Part shown: positions 51,524 through 60,665 of the stretch, piece by piece
Layout of the letters: each line of letters starts with the position of its first letter
Numbering within the stretch: the first letter of the stretch is position 1
DNA from: Nesterenkonia ebinurensis
Lineage (GTDB): Bacteria; Actinomycetota; Actinomycetes; Actinomycetales; Micrococcaceae
Direction of reading: 5' to 3'
Assembly (NCBI RefSeq): GCF_008711175.1
Contig: NZ_VWNF01000047.1
Location: forward strand, 62,001 to 126,000
Length of the DNA: 64,000 nt
Translations under genes and position numbers: made by a program
Notes under the pieces: model-generated
What the model was told of the DNA's origin: nothing
The model's database searches: none
The model's input: the letters and a program-made list of their open reading frames with translations, nothing else

Positions 51524-52967
51524 CTCGGAGGCAGCCGCGCCCTGGATCCCCTACGGGACGGAGATCCGTCTCAACAGGCACACCCATATGCTGGGCACAA
51601 ACGTGCTGATGGGCGGATCACCCTCCCTGGTCATGACGCTGAGTCCCCGCGCTGCCGAACTTCTGAAACGCAGAAGCTTCACAGTCACAGACGAGCTCTC
51701 AGCCGGCCTCGCTGAACGGCTGATCACCACAGGCATCGCTGACCCTAGTCCTGAGACTCTTCCCGCGCTGGACACCTCACAAATCACCGTAGTGATCCCG
51801 GTGTACCGGCGCCCCGAACAGTTAAGGCGGCTGTTGACCAGCGTGAACCTCTGCCTTCCGGATCACCATGTCATTGTCATAGACGATGCCTCCGGCGAGG
51901 ACAGCGAAGCTATCGCCCAGCACACTGATAACTACGCAGCACGGTATCTCCTTCTGGACAAGAACCGTGGACCGGGCGAAGCCCGCAATGCAGGATTGAC
52001 CGAGGTCAGCACCCCTTTCGTGCTCTTCGTGGATACCGATGTGGTGCTGCAGCCGGGCAGTATCAACCTGCTGCTGAGACACTTCATCGACCCGGAGCTG
52101 GCCGCGGTCACACCTCGGGTGCTGGGCCTGCCCGGCAACAACTGCGGATGGGTCACCGACTATGAGGATGCCCGATCCTCGCTCGACCACGGGCCTGATG
52201 CCGGGCTGGTCCGGCCACACTCACCGATGTCCTGGGTCTCCACGACCTGCATCCTGGCACGAACTGAGGCGCTAACTACGGGCTTCAGCCCTGGAATGCG
52301 CGTAGCTGAGGATGTCGATCTCGTGTGGCGGCTCAGCGCGGCTGGCTGGCGCGTCCGCTATGAGCCGTCCAACAGGATCTACCACGAACACCGAACGACC
52401 GCCCAGCAGTGGCTCATACGGAAGTACGTCTATGGCACTGGCGCTGCCGACCTGGCGCAGCGACACGGCAACCTGGTGGCCCCAGCAGTACTCGCACCCT
52501 GGGCCGGCGCGGTCCTGATGTGTGTTGCCGTGCAGCGCCGATGGAGTCTGGCCATCGCAGTCGGACTGACCGGCTGGGCCTACAGCTCCACGGTCCGGAA
52601 ACTGCGCGGTCTGAGCATCGGACACCGAAAGCGCTACCTCATGGCGGGACGGCTGGTCGGTTTCGGGCTGACCACTGCAGCAGGGCAGGGAGTTGCCCTG
52701 ATGGTGCGGCACTGGGCCCCTGGCATCGTCGTTGGTTCTCTCTTTTCAAGCCGAGCGCGTCGACTGCTGCTAGTCAGCGCCACAGCGGACACGGTGTGGG
52801 AGTACGCCCGCCTCAAACCAGAGATGAGCCCAGCCAAGTTCGCATTGGCCCGCCGGCTCGATGACCTCGCCTACAGCCTCGGCGTGTGGAAGTCGGCACT
52901 GTGCTCAGGATCCCTGCGCACAGCTCTGCGGACGCTTGCTCCCACGCGACCGACTCGTCGCACCTGA
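51516..52967 (+). CDS. mftF: Mycofactocin glycosyltransferase MftF
   Basis: A 483-aa GT2 enzyme that adds glucose units to (pre)mycofactocin. N-terminal MftF-specific part (GTEIRLNRHTHMLGTNVLMGGSPS), then the GT-A core: TVVIPVYRRPEQLRRLL, VIDDASGEDSE, NRGPGEARNAGL and FVDTDVVLQPG (DXD). The C-terminal third is partly hydrophobic. The GTG at 51516 has AGGGG 8 nt upstream, overlapping mftE; earlier in-frame starts at 51489 and 51507 are less well placed. Ends 0 nt from the fumC stop. Confidence 0.95.
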   Translation: MPDSEAAAPWIPYGTEIRLNRHTHMLGTNVLMGGSPSLVMTLSPRAAELLKRRSFTVTDELSAGLAERLITTGIADPSPETLPALDTSQITVVIPVYRRPEQLRRLLTSVNLCLPDHHVIVIDDASGEDSEAIAQHTDNYAARYLLLDKNRGPGEARNAGLTEVSTPFVLFVDTDVVLQPGSINLLLRHFIDPELAAVTPRVLGLPGNNCGWVTDYEDARSSLDHGPDAGLVRPHSPMSWVSTTCILARTEALTTGFSPGMRVAEDVDLVWRLSAAGWRVRYEPSNRIYHEHRTTAQQWLIRKYVYGTGAADLAQRHGNLVAPAVLAPWAGAVLMCVAVQRRWSLAIAVGLTGWAYSSTVRKLRGLSIGHRKRYLMAGRLVGFGLTTAAGQGVALMVRHWAPGIVVGSLFSSRARRLLLVSATADTVWEYARLKPEMSPAKFALARRLDDLAYSLGVWKSALCSGSLRTALRTLAPTRPTRRT

Positions 52968-54386
52968 TTAACCAGGGTGGGTCATACTCATGACGTCGAG
53001 AGCGGAGTCCAGCTGCTTCTCGGTGAGCTCGCCGCGCTCCAGATAGCCCAGCTCCACCACGGCCTCGCGCACAGTGACCTTGTTCTTCACTGCGTGCTTG
53101 GCGATCTCAGCGGCGGCCTCGTAGCCGATGTATTTGTTCAGCGGGGTGACCACTGAGGGGGATGCTCCTGCCAAGAAGGCGGCGCGCTCCTTATTGGCGG
53201 TCAGGCCTTTGATCATCTTGTCGGCCATCACCCGGGAGGTGTTGGTGAGCAGGCGGATGGACTCCAGCAGGTTCTGGGCCATCACGGGGATGCCCACGTT
53301 GAGCTCGAAGGCTCCGTTGGTGGAGCTCAGTGCCACGGTGGTGTCGTTGCCGATGACCTGGGCGCAGACCTGGATGGCGGATTCGCAGATTACCGGGTTG
53401 ACCTTGCCGGGCATGATGGATGAGCCGGGCTGCAGGTCCGGGATGGCGATCTCACCCAGGCCGGTGTTGGGGCCTGAGCCCATCCAGCGCAGGTCGTTGT
53501 TGATCTTCATCAGCGAGTAGGCGATAGTGCGCAGCTGCCCGGAGGCTTCCACCAGGCCGTCGCGGTTGGCCTGGGCCTCGAAGTGATCACGGGCCTCGGT
53601 CAGCGGCAAGCCGGTGTCCTCGGCGAGGTTGGCGATGGCTTTCTCCGCGAAGCCCAGCGGGGTGTTGATGCCGGTGCCTACTGCGGTGCCGCCCAGGGGA
53701 ACCTCGGCGACCCGGGGCATGGCGGCGTCGATCCTTTCAATGCCGTAGCGGACTTGGGCGGCGTAGCCGGAGAACTCCTGGCCCAGGGTGACCGGGGTGG
53801 CGTCCATCAGGTGGGTGCGCCCGGACTTGACCACTTCGGCGAACTCCCCGGCCTTCTCCTCCAGAGCCTCAGCCAGGTAAGCAAGGGCTGGCTTAAGGTG
53901 GTTGATCAGCGCGCCGGTAGCGGCCACATGCACGGAGGTGGGGAACACGTCGTTGGAGGACTGGGAGGCGTTGACGTGGTCGTTGGGGTGGACTTCTTTG
54001 TCCGAGCCCTTCTCCTCGAGGTGGCGGTTGGCCAGGGTGGCCAGCACCTCGTTGGTGTTCATGTTGGAGCTGGTGCCTGAACCGGTCTGGAACACGTCGA
54101 TGGGGAAATGCTCGTTGAGCTGACCGGTCTCCACCTGCTCAGCGGCGGCCACGATGGCCTCAGCCAGCTCAGCGTCCAGCACGCCGAGCTCGGCATTAGC
54201 CTTGGCGGCGGCCTTCTTCACCCGACCCAGGGCCTCGATGTGCGCCGGTTCCAGGGTACGCCCGGAGATCGGGAAGTTCTCCACCGCACGCTGGGTCTGG
54301 GCACGGTAGAGCGCCTCGGCAGGCACCTTCACCTCGCCCATGGTGTCGCGCTCAATACGGTACTGGGTCTCTGAAGTCTCAGTCAC
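52968..54386 (-). CDS. fumC: Class II fumarate hydratase
   Basis: A 472-aa fumarase interconverting fumarate and malate. Seen: [62 protein letters not shown], and the signature [11 protein letters not shown]. The frame is open to 54452, but the GTG at 54386 (VTETSETQ) is preceded by the 58-nt leader repeat with its Shine-Dalgarno AAGGAAG at the same spacing as in two other genes. Converges tail-to-tail with mftF without a spacer. Confidence 0.96.
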   Translation of the reverse strand: MTETSETQYRIERDTMGEVKVPAEALYRAQTQRAVENFPISGRTLEPAHIEALGRVKKAAAKANAELGVLDAELAEAIVAAAEQVETGQLNEHFPIDVFQTGSGTSSNMNTNEVLATLANRHLEEKGSDKEVHPNDHVNASQSSNDVFPTSVHVAATGALINHLKPALAYLAEALEEKAGEFAEVVKSGRTHLMDATPVTLGQEFSGYAAQVRYGIERIDAAMPRVAEVPLGGTAVGTGINTPLGFAEKAIANLAEDTGLPLTEARDHFEAQANRDGLVEASGQLRTIAYSLMKINNDLRWMGSGPNTGLGEIAIPDLQPGSSIMPGKVNPVICESAIQVCAQVIGNDTTVALSSTNGAFELNVGIPVMAQNLLESIRLLTNTSRVMADKMIKGLTANKERAAFLAGASPSVVTPLNKYIGYEAAAEIAKHAVKNKVTVREAVVELGYLERGELTEKQLDSALDVMSMTHPG

Positions 54387-54444
54387 GTTCACTCGCTTCC
54401 TTGTCTCGCGATTCTCGCGAGCCAGGATCCGGCTCGCTCTCTTA
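54387..54444 (-). repeat. 58-nt leader repeat, copy 3 (before fumC)
   Basis: Minus strand begins AAGAGAGCGAGCCGGA, has hairpins AGCCGGATCCTGGCT and CTCGCGAG, and ends AGGAAGCGAGTGAAC directly before the GTG. Start, end and length match copies 1 and 2. Confidence 0.7.
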
Positions 54445-54529
54445 CAAGTCATCCTAACGTCAGAATCGGGGCAGGATCAGGGCAGACTCAGGGGGACATG
54501 ACGTCGTGGGTTTCCGTACCATGGGGTAT

Positions 54530-55294
54530 ATGGCTTCCAGCGACTCAGCACATTCGATCGGCGGGGACTTCCTTGCTGCACTCAAACGGACTTTTGTGCC
54601 GGTGATCCTGCCGCTGGCCGCGATGTGGGTGATGTTTGTGCTCTCGCTGGTCTTGGGCAACTGGTTCAACCGGACGCTGGCGCTCAACGCCCGGGACTTC
54701 GGCGGGCTGATCGGGATCATCTTCATGCCCCTGCTGCATGGTGGGTTCGGCCACCTGCTGGGCAATACGATGTCCTGGCTGATTCTGGGCGGAATGACCT
54801 CAATGCTGACCAAGCGGTTCACCACGGTGATGGTCTCGTTGTGGCTGCTATCCGGGGCGATCCTGTGGGTCATCGGGACTCCGTGGGTGTGCCACGCCCC
54901 GGCCGCCAGCGGATGCGTGGTCAACCATATTGGCGCCTCGACGGTGATCTACGGGTTCGCGGCATTCATTGTGACCTATGCGATCCTGGCCCGCAAGTTC
55001 CTGGCGATGATCTTCGGGATCTTCGTGGCCTTCATCTACGGGATCTCGATGCTGATCGGGATGCTTCCGATCACCCCCGGGGTCTCCTGGACCGGTCACC
55101 TGGCCGGGGTGATCGCCGGCGTGTTGGTGGCGTTCTTCCTCACCAAGGAGGCGCGTGCTCAGCGCCTGGTGGGCAAGTCCTCGGCCGTTGCTCCCGCCCT
55201 GGATGCCCCCGAGCAGCGCGGCCGGGGCGGCAGGAACAAGAAGAAGGGCGACGCCGCAGACGGCATGAGCATCGACTACTCCAAGTACACCTGA
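54530..55294 (+). CDS. Rhomboid family intramembrane serine protease
   Basis: A 254-aa rhomboid: the loop HGGFGHLLGNTMSWLI gives the conserved His/Asn, catalytic Ser is in NHIGASTVIYGF and the catalytic His in SWTGHLAGVIAGV. Six membrane helices, then a basic tail (GRGGRNKKKGD). ATG at 54530 preferred; in-frame starts at 54506 and 54521 exist, none with a strong Shine-Dalgarno. Substrates unknown. Divergent from fumC. Confidence 0.88.
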   Translation: MASSDSAHSIGGDFLAALKRTFVPVILPLAAMWVMFVLSLVLGNWFNRTLALNARDFGGLIGIIFMPLLHGGFGHLLGNTMSWLILGGMTSMLTKRFTTVMVSLWLLSGAILWVIGTPWVCHAPAASGCVVNHIGASTVIYGFAAFIVTYAILARKFLAMIFGIFVAFIYGISMLIGMLPITPGVSWTGHLAGVIAGVLVAFFLTKEARAQRLVGKSSAVAPALDAPEQRGRGGRNKKKGDAADGMSIDYSKYT

Positions 55295-55300
55295 GGCCGG

Positions 55301-55696
55301 TCAGCTCAGAGCTACGACCTCGGCTCGGTGGCCTGGCGTATTGGCGAGCTTGAAGTCCGTAGTGATCAAGGGGGCATCGAGACTCTCCGCCATGGCTATA
55401 TACAAGGCATCGTAAGCAGACATATTGTCTCTGAGCGCCCAGGCCCTAGGAAGCAGAGGGTAGTGCGGCAATCTCGCCACTGGCAGCAGCTCGAGAGAGT
55501 GGACGGCTTCGTCAGCTTGCTGAACTTCGATCAGCCCCTGGTTCAGCATCCGCCTGATGGCGCTGAGCACCTCAGCATCCATCAGATGGGGACAGACTGC
55601 GCGAGCAGAATGCTCAGAGAGTATTCGGCGCACCTCTGCTGCAGGTTGTGCATTGGTCAGCATGTCGGTGATGGCCGAGGCGTCAAGGATAATCAT
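55301..55696 (-). CDS. PIN-domain toxin (VapC/FitB type)
   Basis: A 131-aa PIN ribonuclease: active-site acids in ILDASAITDML, MDAEVLSAIRRML, SAYDALYIAMAESL and ITTDFKLA. Overlaps its antitoxin by 4 nt and converges on the rhomboid gene 6 nt away. Second PIN toxin pair of the window, from a different subgroup than the one at 25321. Confidence 0.9.
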   Translation of the reverse strand: MIILDASAITDMLTNAQPAAEVRRILSEHSARAVCPHLMDAEVLSAIRRMLNQGLIEVQQADEAVHSLELLPVARLPHYPLLPRAWALRDNMSAYDALYIAMAESLDAPLITTDFKLANTPGHRAEVVALS

Positions 55697-55920
55697 CCTT
55701 GTGCGTCACGGTCTGCCCGCACGGCCTGAGCCCCCGGACTGCCCTTGAGCGTGGGGTAGCGAGACAACTTCTCTAACAGTTCATCCAGATCTGGGCGCTG
55801 CAGTGAGCGCGCGAGCTCCTCAGTGGCATAGTCGGAAAGCGTCTTACCCCGGCGCGCGGCCCGCGCCTTGAGCTCGCGATGCATCTCCTCGGGCACATTG
55901 CGCAACTGGATCATGGACAT
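55693..55920 (-). CDS. FitA/VapB-like ribbon-helix-helix antitoxin
   Basis: A 75-aa antitoxin: RHH domain MSMIQLRNVPEEMHRELKAR, then AARRGKTLSDYATEELARSL, and a C-terminal toxin-binding tail (DLDELLEKLSRYPTLKG). The N-terminus IQLRNVPEEMHRELKARAA is typical of FitA. ATG at 55920; translation coupled to the toxin by an ATGA overlap. Confidence 0.9.
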   Translation of the reverse strand: MSMIQLRNVPEEMHRELKARAARRGKTLSDYATEELARSLQRPDLDELLEKLSRYPTLKGSPGAQAVRADRDAQG

Positions 55921-56106
55921 GTTTCTACGATAACTTCATCCCGATCACATGTGAAGAGTTGGGAGCTGATGCGCTCTCCAGCAGGATCACGAGCTGCAAC
56001 ATGTTCACCTGGGCGCGGCCATAGAGTGCGTTCTTCTCCTTCCTGGCCCTCTGGTGAACGACGACGCCGGCGGCGGCACCGAGATCGACTAGATACGTCC
56101 GGCCGC

Positions 56107-56319
56107 CTAGGCGCTGCCGGGCCAGAGTGCGGCGAGGAGTGGCTCGAACGCGCGGAAATCCGACAGGTTGTCAGTCATGACCGGGACACCATAGCTATAT
56201 GCCTGGGCCGCGATCAGAGCATCCTTATCTCTGAGCTTCGAGCCTCTGAGCCCGCGGGTCCGTGCATGCTCGGCGATAGTTCCGTACACCGTGGTGCACG
56301 GCAGCTCCAGCCAGGCCAA
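56107..56319 (-). pseudogene. PIN-domain toxin remnant (C-terminal half)
   Basis: 70 codons with a clear PIN C-terminus: RGSKLRDKDALIAAQAYSYG, then VPVMTDNLSDFRAFEPLL. The N-terminal half with the first active-site Asp is missing in this frame; upstream in another frame lie PDVTERRRRRLAALDAS, the expected preceding part, so a frameshift and 5' loss are likely. No antitoxin gene is seen. The neighbouring stretches 55921-56106 and 56320-56405 show no intact gene. Confidence 0.65.
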
Positions 56320-56405
56320 GACGCATCCAGGGCAGCCAACCGCCTGCGCCGACGCTCAGTAACATCGGGACTCGGGGCACGCAGCAGCCCGGCATCCGGT
56401 ACGGA

Positions 56406-59400
56406 TCACCAATGACTACCTCGGAATCCCAGGATATGCACCGGCTCACAGACCTCACGACAGTTCTCCAGCGTCACGAGCTCTTGCTGCTCTTCGCTTT
56501 CTGGCTCACACTCCCCCGTGACCCCGCAGTCATCATCATTGTCACCCGTGCTCGGTGGAGCATCGGGGACTTCAGCCTCATCGACGATCACAACGGCAAT
56601 CTCTACGGACAAGCCGTCGTCGGTTTCATATAGGTACGCGAGTTGCCCCGGAGCTCCGACGCTAGTGTGGTGGGGCGTCCGCCCCCGCAGATCATCACCT
56701 CTCAACGCGATCAATTCCCACCCACCGAAGCTCCCATCGTCCGAAATCCACATTGACTTATGAGTTTCGGAAGAACCTTCCTGATTGAATCCGTAATAGC
56801 GCCCCTCCGCGTCGGCCCCAACCGCGGACCAACATCGTACGTAGCTGGAGCACTCAACGCGTTCCGCTGGCCAGTCGCCCTCTTGAGGCTGCTCCAGCAA
56901 TTCTCCAGTGACCGGGTCCAGTCTCCAAAGATTGTGATCATAGAGATCTTCAGGCTGACCCTGAAGCATCCCAGAGAAGACCACGTGGCCACTTCCCGGG
57001 ACTACAAGACGGGAGATAAGGTACTCATGCTGCCGCCCAGGTTGCGTGGAGAATGGGCCGAACACTTCCCCCGACAGAAGATCAAGCGTGACCACATTAG
57101 AGACGTCAAGAATGTGCAAGGCGCTCTCATCGGGCGCAAAGTACAGGTGCTCCTGCCAGTAGAGTGGGTTGAGCGAGTCCAGCTGAACATCGCTGAGCTC
57201 AAAGGTCTCCAAGGTCTCCAAACTGGCTGCGTCCAGCACCCAAACGTGGATGGTGGGCTCAGAGTCCTCCGTTGATGGACAGTCACTGTCCTCCCCATGA
57301 GCAAGTTCTTCGACTGCTCCGACGACAACTACCTGGCCGCTCGCTGGTCGCATTGCTAGTCCCAAGTTATTCGCCGAACTGCAGGCACCCAGTTCAATGC
57401 GCCCTTCCTGTTCAATCTCCAGGGCCCCAATTTTCTGTGCATTAATGTGAATGTGCGTCTCGTCATCCTGGGTCCCGAGAGTCGGCAAATAGACGATTCG
57501 ATGACGGGCATCATCGACATCCCAGCGCCCGGAAGGGAATCCTGTGGTTCCATGTAGAGGGGTTTCCGATACTATGGACGCCCCGTCTCCAGCAATCTCA
57601 TAAATGAAGTCAGCCCGCGGCTGCCAATTCTCCGTCCTATGTGCGCCGGCTATGTAAAATCTGCCAGTATTCTCACCGTGGTGAATCCGGCTCCCCACAG
57701 ACCAGACATCGTCGGGCAGCGGCACATGTCGGACAACTGCAGTGTTCCCCAGTTCAGCGGGACCTTCAAAGGGCGGTTCGTCCTCCGGAGGTGGAGGGTC
57801 TGATGGATCCTCGTCGGCGTCGTCGTCCTCTTCACGGGTGTGGCTGAGCTCGTAGAGGGTGCCCCGGCGCTCGAACCGAATGATGTCGTTGACCTCAAGA
57901 ATGGTCCGGTTGATGATCGGTACACGGAATCTCATGCCGGCGGAAGCAGTACGCTCGGCATAGATTTCAAAAGATGCCGATTCGATGGCGGCTTCACCAA
58001 CGTTGAATTCGACTTCTCCGTCCATTCCGATGGCAGCACCGAGGCCGACTTCTGGACCGACGACGCCGTAGAGCTTGGTGCTCATCGCCACGTTTAGCCC
58101 GACACTGGCATCGGCTTCGATGCTCGCTGTGGCAGAGAAGTCCTCCCCCACTGTGGTGGGGAAGCTCCACTGCGGGGTCGGGTTCACAGCATTGAACCGT
58201 CCGTTGCGGTAACGGAAACCCACGTCCTGACTGCGTACAGCGGTGTAATTGACCTCCGCGCTGCCTTCGACCGACCATGCGGCGGTGAAGTCTATTCCTG
58301 CTTCCATGGTCAGGGTTACCGGAACCGGCCCGATGGCAAAGTTGACCGGCGGCAGGTGCATAGTGAACAGACGCAGCCGTTCCCTGTCGCTGATGGCGTA
58401 GTTCACACCCAGCGTGTTGTCGAACGCGGTGTACGAGCTGACCACAAAGTCGAAGCGAGTCACCTCAACCCCTGTCGGTACACGGAAGGTCCGCTGCAGC
58501 TCGATGGTCAGTCCGAAAGTCAGCGTGATGCAATGGGTGATGTCTGATTCAACGGCGATCCCGCCGTTGCCAAGAATTTCTGCGCGCTTATCCCGGAACT
58601 CGGTTTCGGCGCTGGCCATATTGAACTTCGCCCCGTCACTATCCATCGCGAACTTGGGATTCATGTTCACACACTGCTGATGCCGGTTATTCAGACTGAA
58701 ACCTGCCGGCATCGGCTGGCTGTAGGGGCTGATCAAGGAGGACACCGCCCCGGAGTGGGAGAAGGGCGCCAAAGAGGTAGCGGCGGGTTCAGCGGAATCC
58801 GATGGTCCGGGTAGCCCTTCTGGTGCTTCCACCACCTCAACGAAGATATCCCCGTCATCGACAATCTCGACGTCTCCGGCCTCCGGACCCTCAGAGTGCT
58901 GCTCAAACTCGAGACCCTCAACCCCGGTCCAGAGAATCTCACTTTCCACATCAGCCTGCAGGATCGCTTCATCCAGGGTGGCCCAGTCGGTGTGCACGAC
59001 CCAGCCTTCGTCGTTCTCGTCCACGGAAATCACCCGGCGCAGGAACCCTTCCTCAGCGCCCTCCACAGAGCCGGAGACCAGGATTTCGCCTGGTTCAGCC
59101 TCCGGCGCCTCAGCCAGGATCACATAGTCGTCGGTCAGCTCGTAGACAACGGCATGCTCTTCCTGGATCACGGTATCGGGATGAATCAGGATCTCGTCCT
59201 CATCAGGGATCACCAGTTCCATGTTCAGCGACTGGCTGTCAGCGGCACCGCTGCGGTCCACCGCCTCAACAGTGATCGCGTAGGAGTCCGATGCCGGAGC
59301 GCCGGTGGTGAACCTCCAGATGACAGTGTCACCGGAGTAGTCCAGCTCGGCGGCACCGATCTGCTCGCCGTCCACCGTGATGACGACAGACTCAGCAGCA

Positions 59401-60665
59401 GAAGACGAGGCCACCGTTCCCTCCAGCACGGTGACTGCATCCTCACCCAGTTCGACAGTTCCGCCGTCGGTGTGGGAGGTGATGGTTAGCTCAGGGCCTC
59501 CGGAAGCCCCTTCGGCCCCCGCTGAGAGGAAACTGCCCAGGGGCAGGACAGCGGCGTCTACATCACCTCGCCGGGAGATGAGCGCAGCCTCCTCAGCGTC
59601 CAGCACGGCAAGCTGGGCTGAAGCGCCCATCACGGGGTCCACGAAGATCCCGGAGCCGCGCAGCTCAGCGTCGAGGTCGTCCCCGAGGAACGTGGGCTGT
59701 TCCCCCGGCTGAGCTGAGACGAGTACGACGACGCTCTCCGCATCGGTATAGCTGGCAGAGGGCAGCTCTGCGGGGGCCTCGTCACTGATCATCAGGTCCT
59801 GGGACTCACCGCCCAGCTCAGGGACAAAGCCCCCCTGGACGTTCGCAGCTTGTGCATTCTGCGGTGCCTCGGGCGACCAGCCGCGGACATCCACGTGGAG
59901 ATCTGCTTCTCCCCCGGTGAAGGCAAAGGGCACAGAGCCTGCCTGAACTGGCACCACAGTGGTCAGCGTCGTCGTGCCCTGTGGGAGGCTCGCCTGTTGG
60001 GGGCCGATGCTGAGCTCACCGGCGGAATCGGTCTGGACCGTGGCGGTCAGCCATACTGAGCGTACTCCAGTGGAAGGCACTCCACCTTGTCCGGTGACTC
60101 CGACTTCGGTGATATCGACGCTCAGGCTCTCTCCGGCAAGTCCCTGGGCAGTCTGAGCACGGGTGACTGGTTCGGTCAGCGCAATCGTGGCCCCCGGAGC
60201 CGATTCGTCTCCGGCGAAGCTGGCCAGCAGTTCGACACGAGCGTCGATCTCGGCATCCGAGCCCAGCTCCATGGACCCCTCCACCAGCGGAACCAGCACC
60301 GTGGTGGAGGCCGAGGCTCCCGCAGCCACGCTCAGGGCGGGTGCGCCTGCCGCCGAAACGGTGGTGTCCTCGGCGGCGTCGAAGCCGGTGAGGCGAACGA
60401 GGGCGGCGTCGTGCCCTTCTGGAACTCCCGGAAAATCAACCGCCTGGGTGCCCTCGCCCAGCTGTGTGCCGTGGCCGGCTGCGGAATCCGCTGCAGGCAG
60501 ACGGTGGTAGGATGTCTCGATGCTGATCGCCGCCGGCACCGCTGTCAGTGAATAGATCTCCCCCGGCAAGTCCTCCTCAGCCTGCACCGGGGCAGTTGCA
60601 GTGAGCAGCATAGCCGCCGAAACGGTGGCTGTGAGCAGTACCTGGGCTGTGCGTCGGAGGTTCAC
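56406..60665 (-). CDS. Large exported cell-surface protein, 1419 aa, unknown function
   Basis: Signal peptide at residues 1-29 (RRTAQVLLTATVSAAMLLTATAPVQA). The mature part is acidic. The first 400 residues are beta-rich repeats of Val/Thr-rich strands; a bacterial Ig-like stretch follows near 390-490 (GGTVELGEDAVTVLEGTVAS, SYAITVEAVDRSGAADS). The middle (650-950) is a separate beta domain, and the last 450 residues resemble a beta-propeller with WD-like turns (VWVLDAASLETLETFELSD). No sortase motif or C-terminal helix, so it may be released or held by its partner gene, which overlaps it by 4 nt. No family recognised. Confidence 0.75.
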   Translation of the reverse strand: MNLRRTAQVLLTATVSAAMLLTATAPVQAEEDLPGEIYSLTAVPAAISIETSYHRLPAADSAAGHGTQLGEGTQAVDFPGVPEGHDAALVRLTGFDAAEDTTVSAAGAPALSVAAGASASTTVLVPLVEGSMELGSDAEIDARVELLASFAGDESAPGATIALTEPVTRAQTAQGLAGESLSVDITEVGVTGQGGVPSTGVRSVWLTATVQTDSAGELSIGPQQASLPQGTTTLTTVVPVQAGSVPFAFTGGEADLHVDVRGWSPEAPQNAQAANVQGGFVPELGGESQDLMISDEAPAELPSASYTDAESVVVLVSAQPGEQPTFLGDDLDAELRGSGIFVDPVMGASAQLAVLDAEEAALISRRGDVDAAVLPLGSFLSAGAEGASGGPELTITSHTDGGTVELGEDAVTVLEGTVASSSAAESVVITVDGEQIGAAELDYSGDTVIWRFTTGAPASDSYAITVEAVDRSGAADSQSLNMELVIPDEDEILIHPDTVIQEEHAVVYELTDDYVILAEAPEAEPGEILVSGSVEGAEEGFLRRVISVDENDEGWVVHTDWATLDEAILQADVESEILWTGVEGLEFEQHSEGPEAGDVEIVDDGDIFVEVVEAPEGLPGPSDSAEPAATSLAPFSHSGAVSSLISPYSQPMPAGFSLNNRHQQCVNMNPKFAMDSDGAKFNMASAETEFRDKRAEILGNGGIAVESDITHCITLTFGLTIELQRTFRVPTGVEVTRFDFVVSSYTAFDNTLGVNYAISDRERLRLFTMHLPPVNFAIGPVPVTLTMEAGIDFTAAWSVEGSAEVNYTAVRSQDVGFRYRNGRFNAVNPTPQWSFPTTVGEDFSATASIEADASVGLNVAMSTKLYGVVGPEVGLGAAIGMDGEVEFNVGEAAIESASFEIYAERTASAGMRFRVPIINRTILEVNDIIRFERRGTLYELSHTREEDDDADEDPSDPPPPEDEPPFEGPAELGNTAVVRHVPLPDDVWSVGSRIHHGENTGRFYIAGAHRTENWQPRADFIYEIAGDGASIVSETPLHGTTGFPSGRWDVDDARHRIVYLPTLGTQDDETHIHINAQKIGALEIEQEGRIELGACSSANNLGLAMRPASGQVVVVGAVEELAHGEDSDCPSTEDSEPTIHVWVLDAASLETLETFELSDVQLDSLNPLYWQEHLYFAPDESALHILDVSNVVTLDLLSGEVFGPFSTQPGRQHEYLISRLVVPGSGHVVFSGMLQGQPEDLYDHNLWRLDPVTGELLEQPQEGDWPAERVECSSYVRCWSAVGADAEGRYYGFNQEGSSETHKSMWISDDGSFGGWELIALRGDDLRGRTPHHTSVGAPGQLAYLYETDDGLSVEIAVVIVDEAEVPDAPPSTGDNDDDCGVTGECEPESEEQQELVTLENCREVCEPVHILGFRGSHW

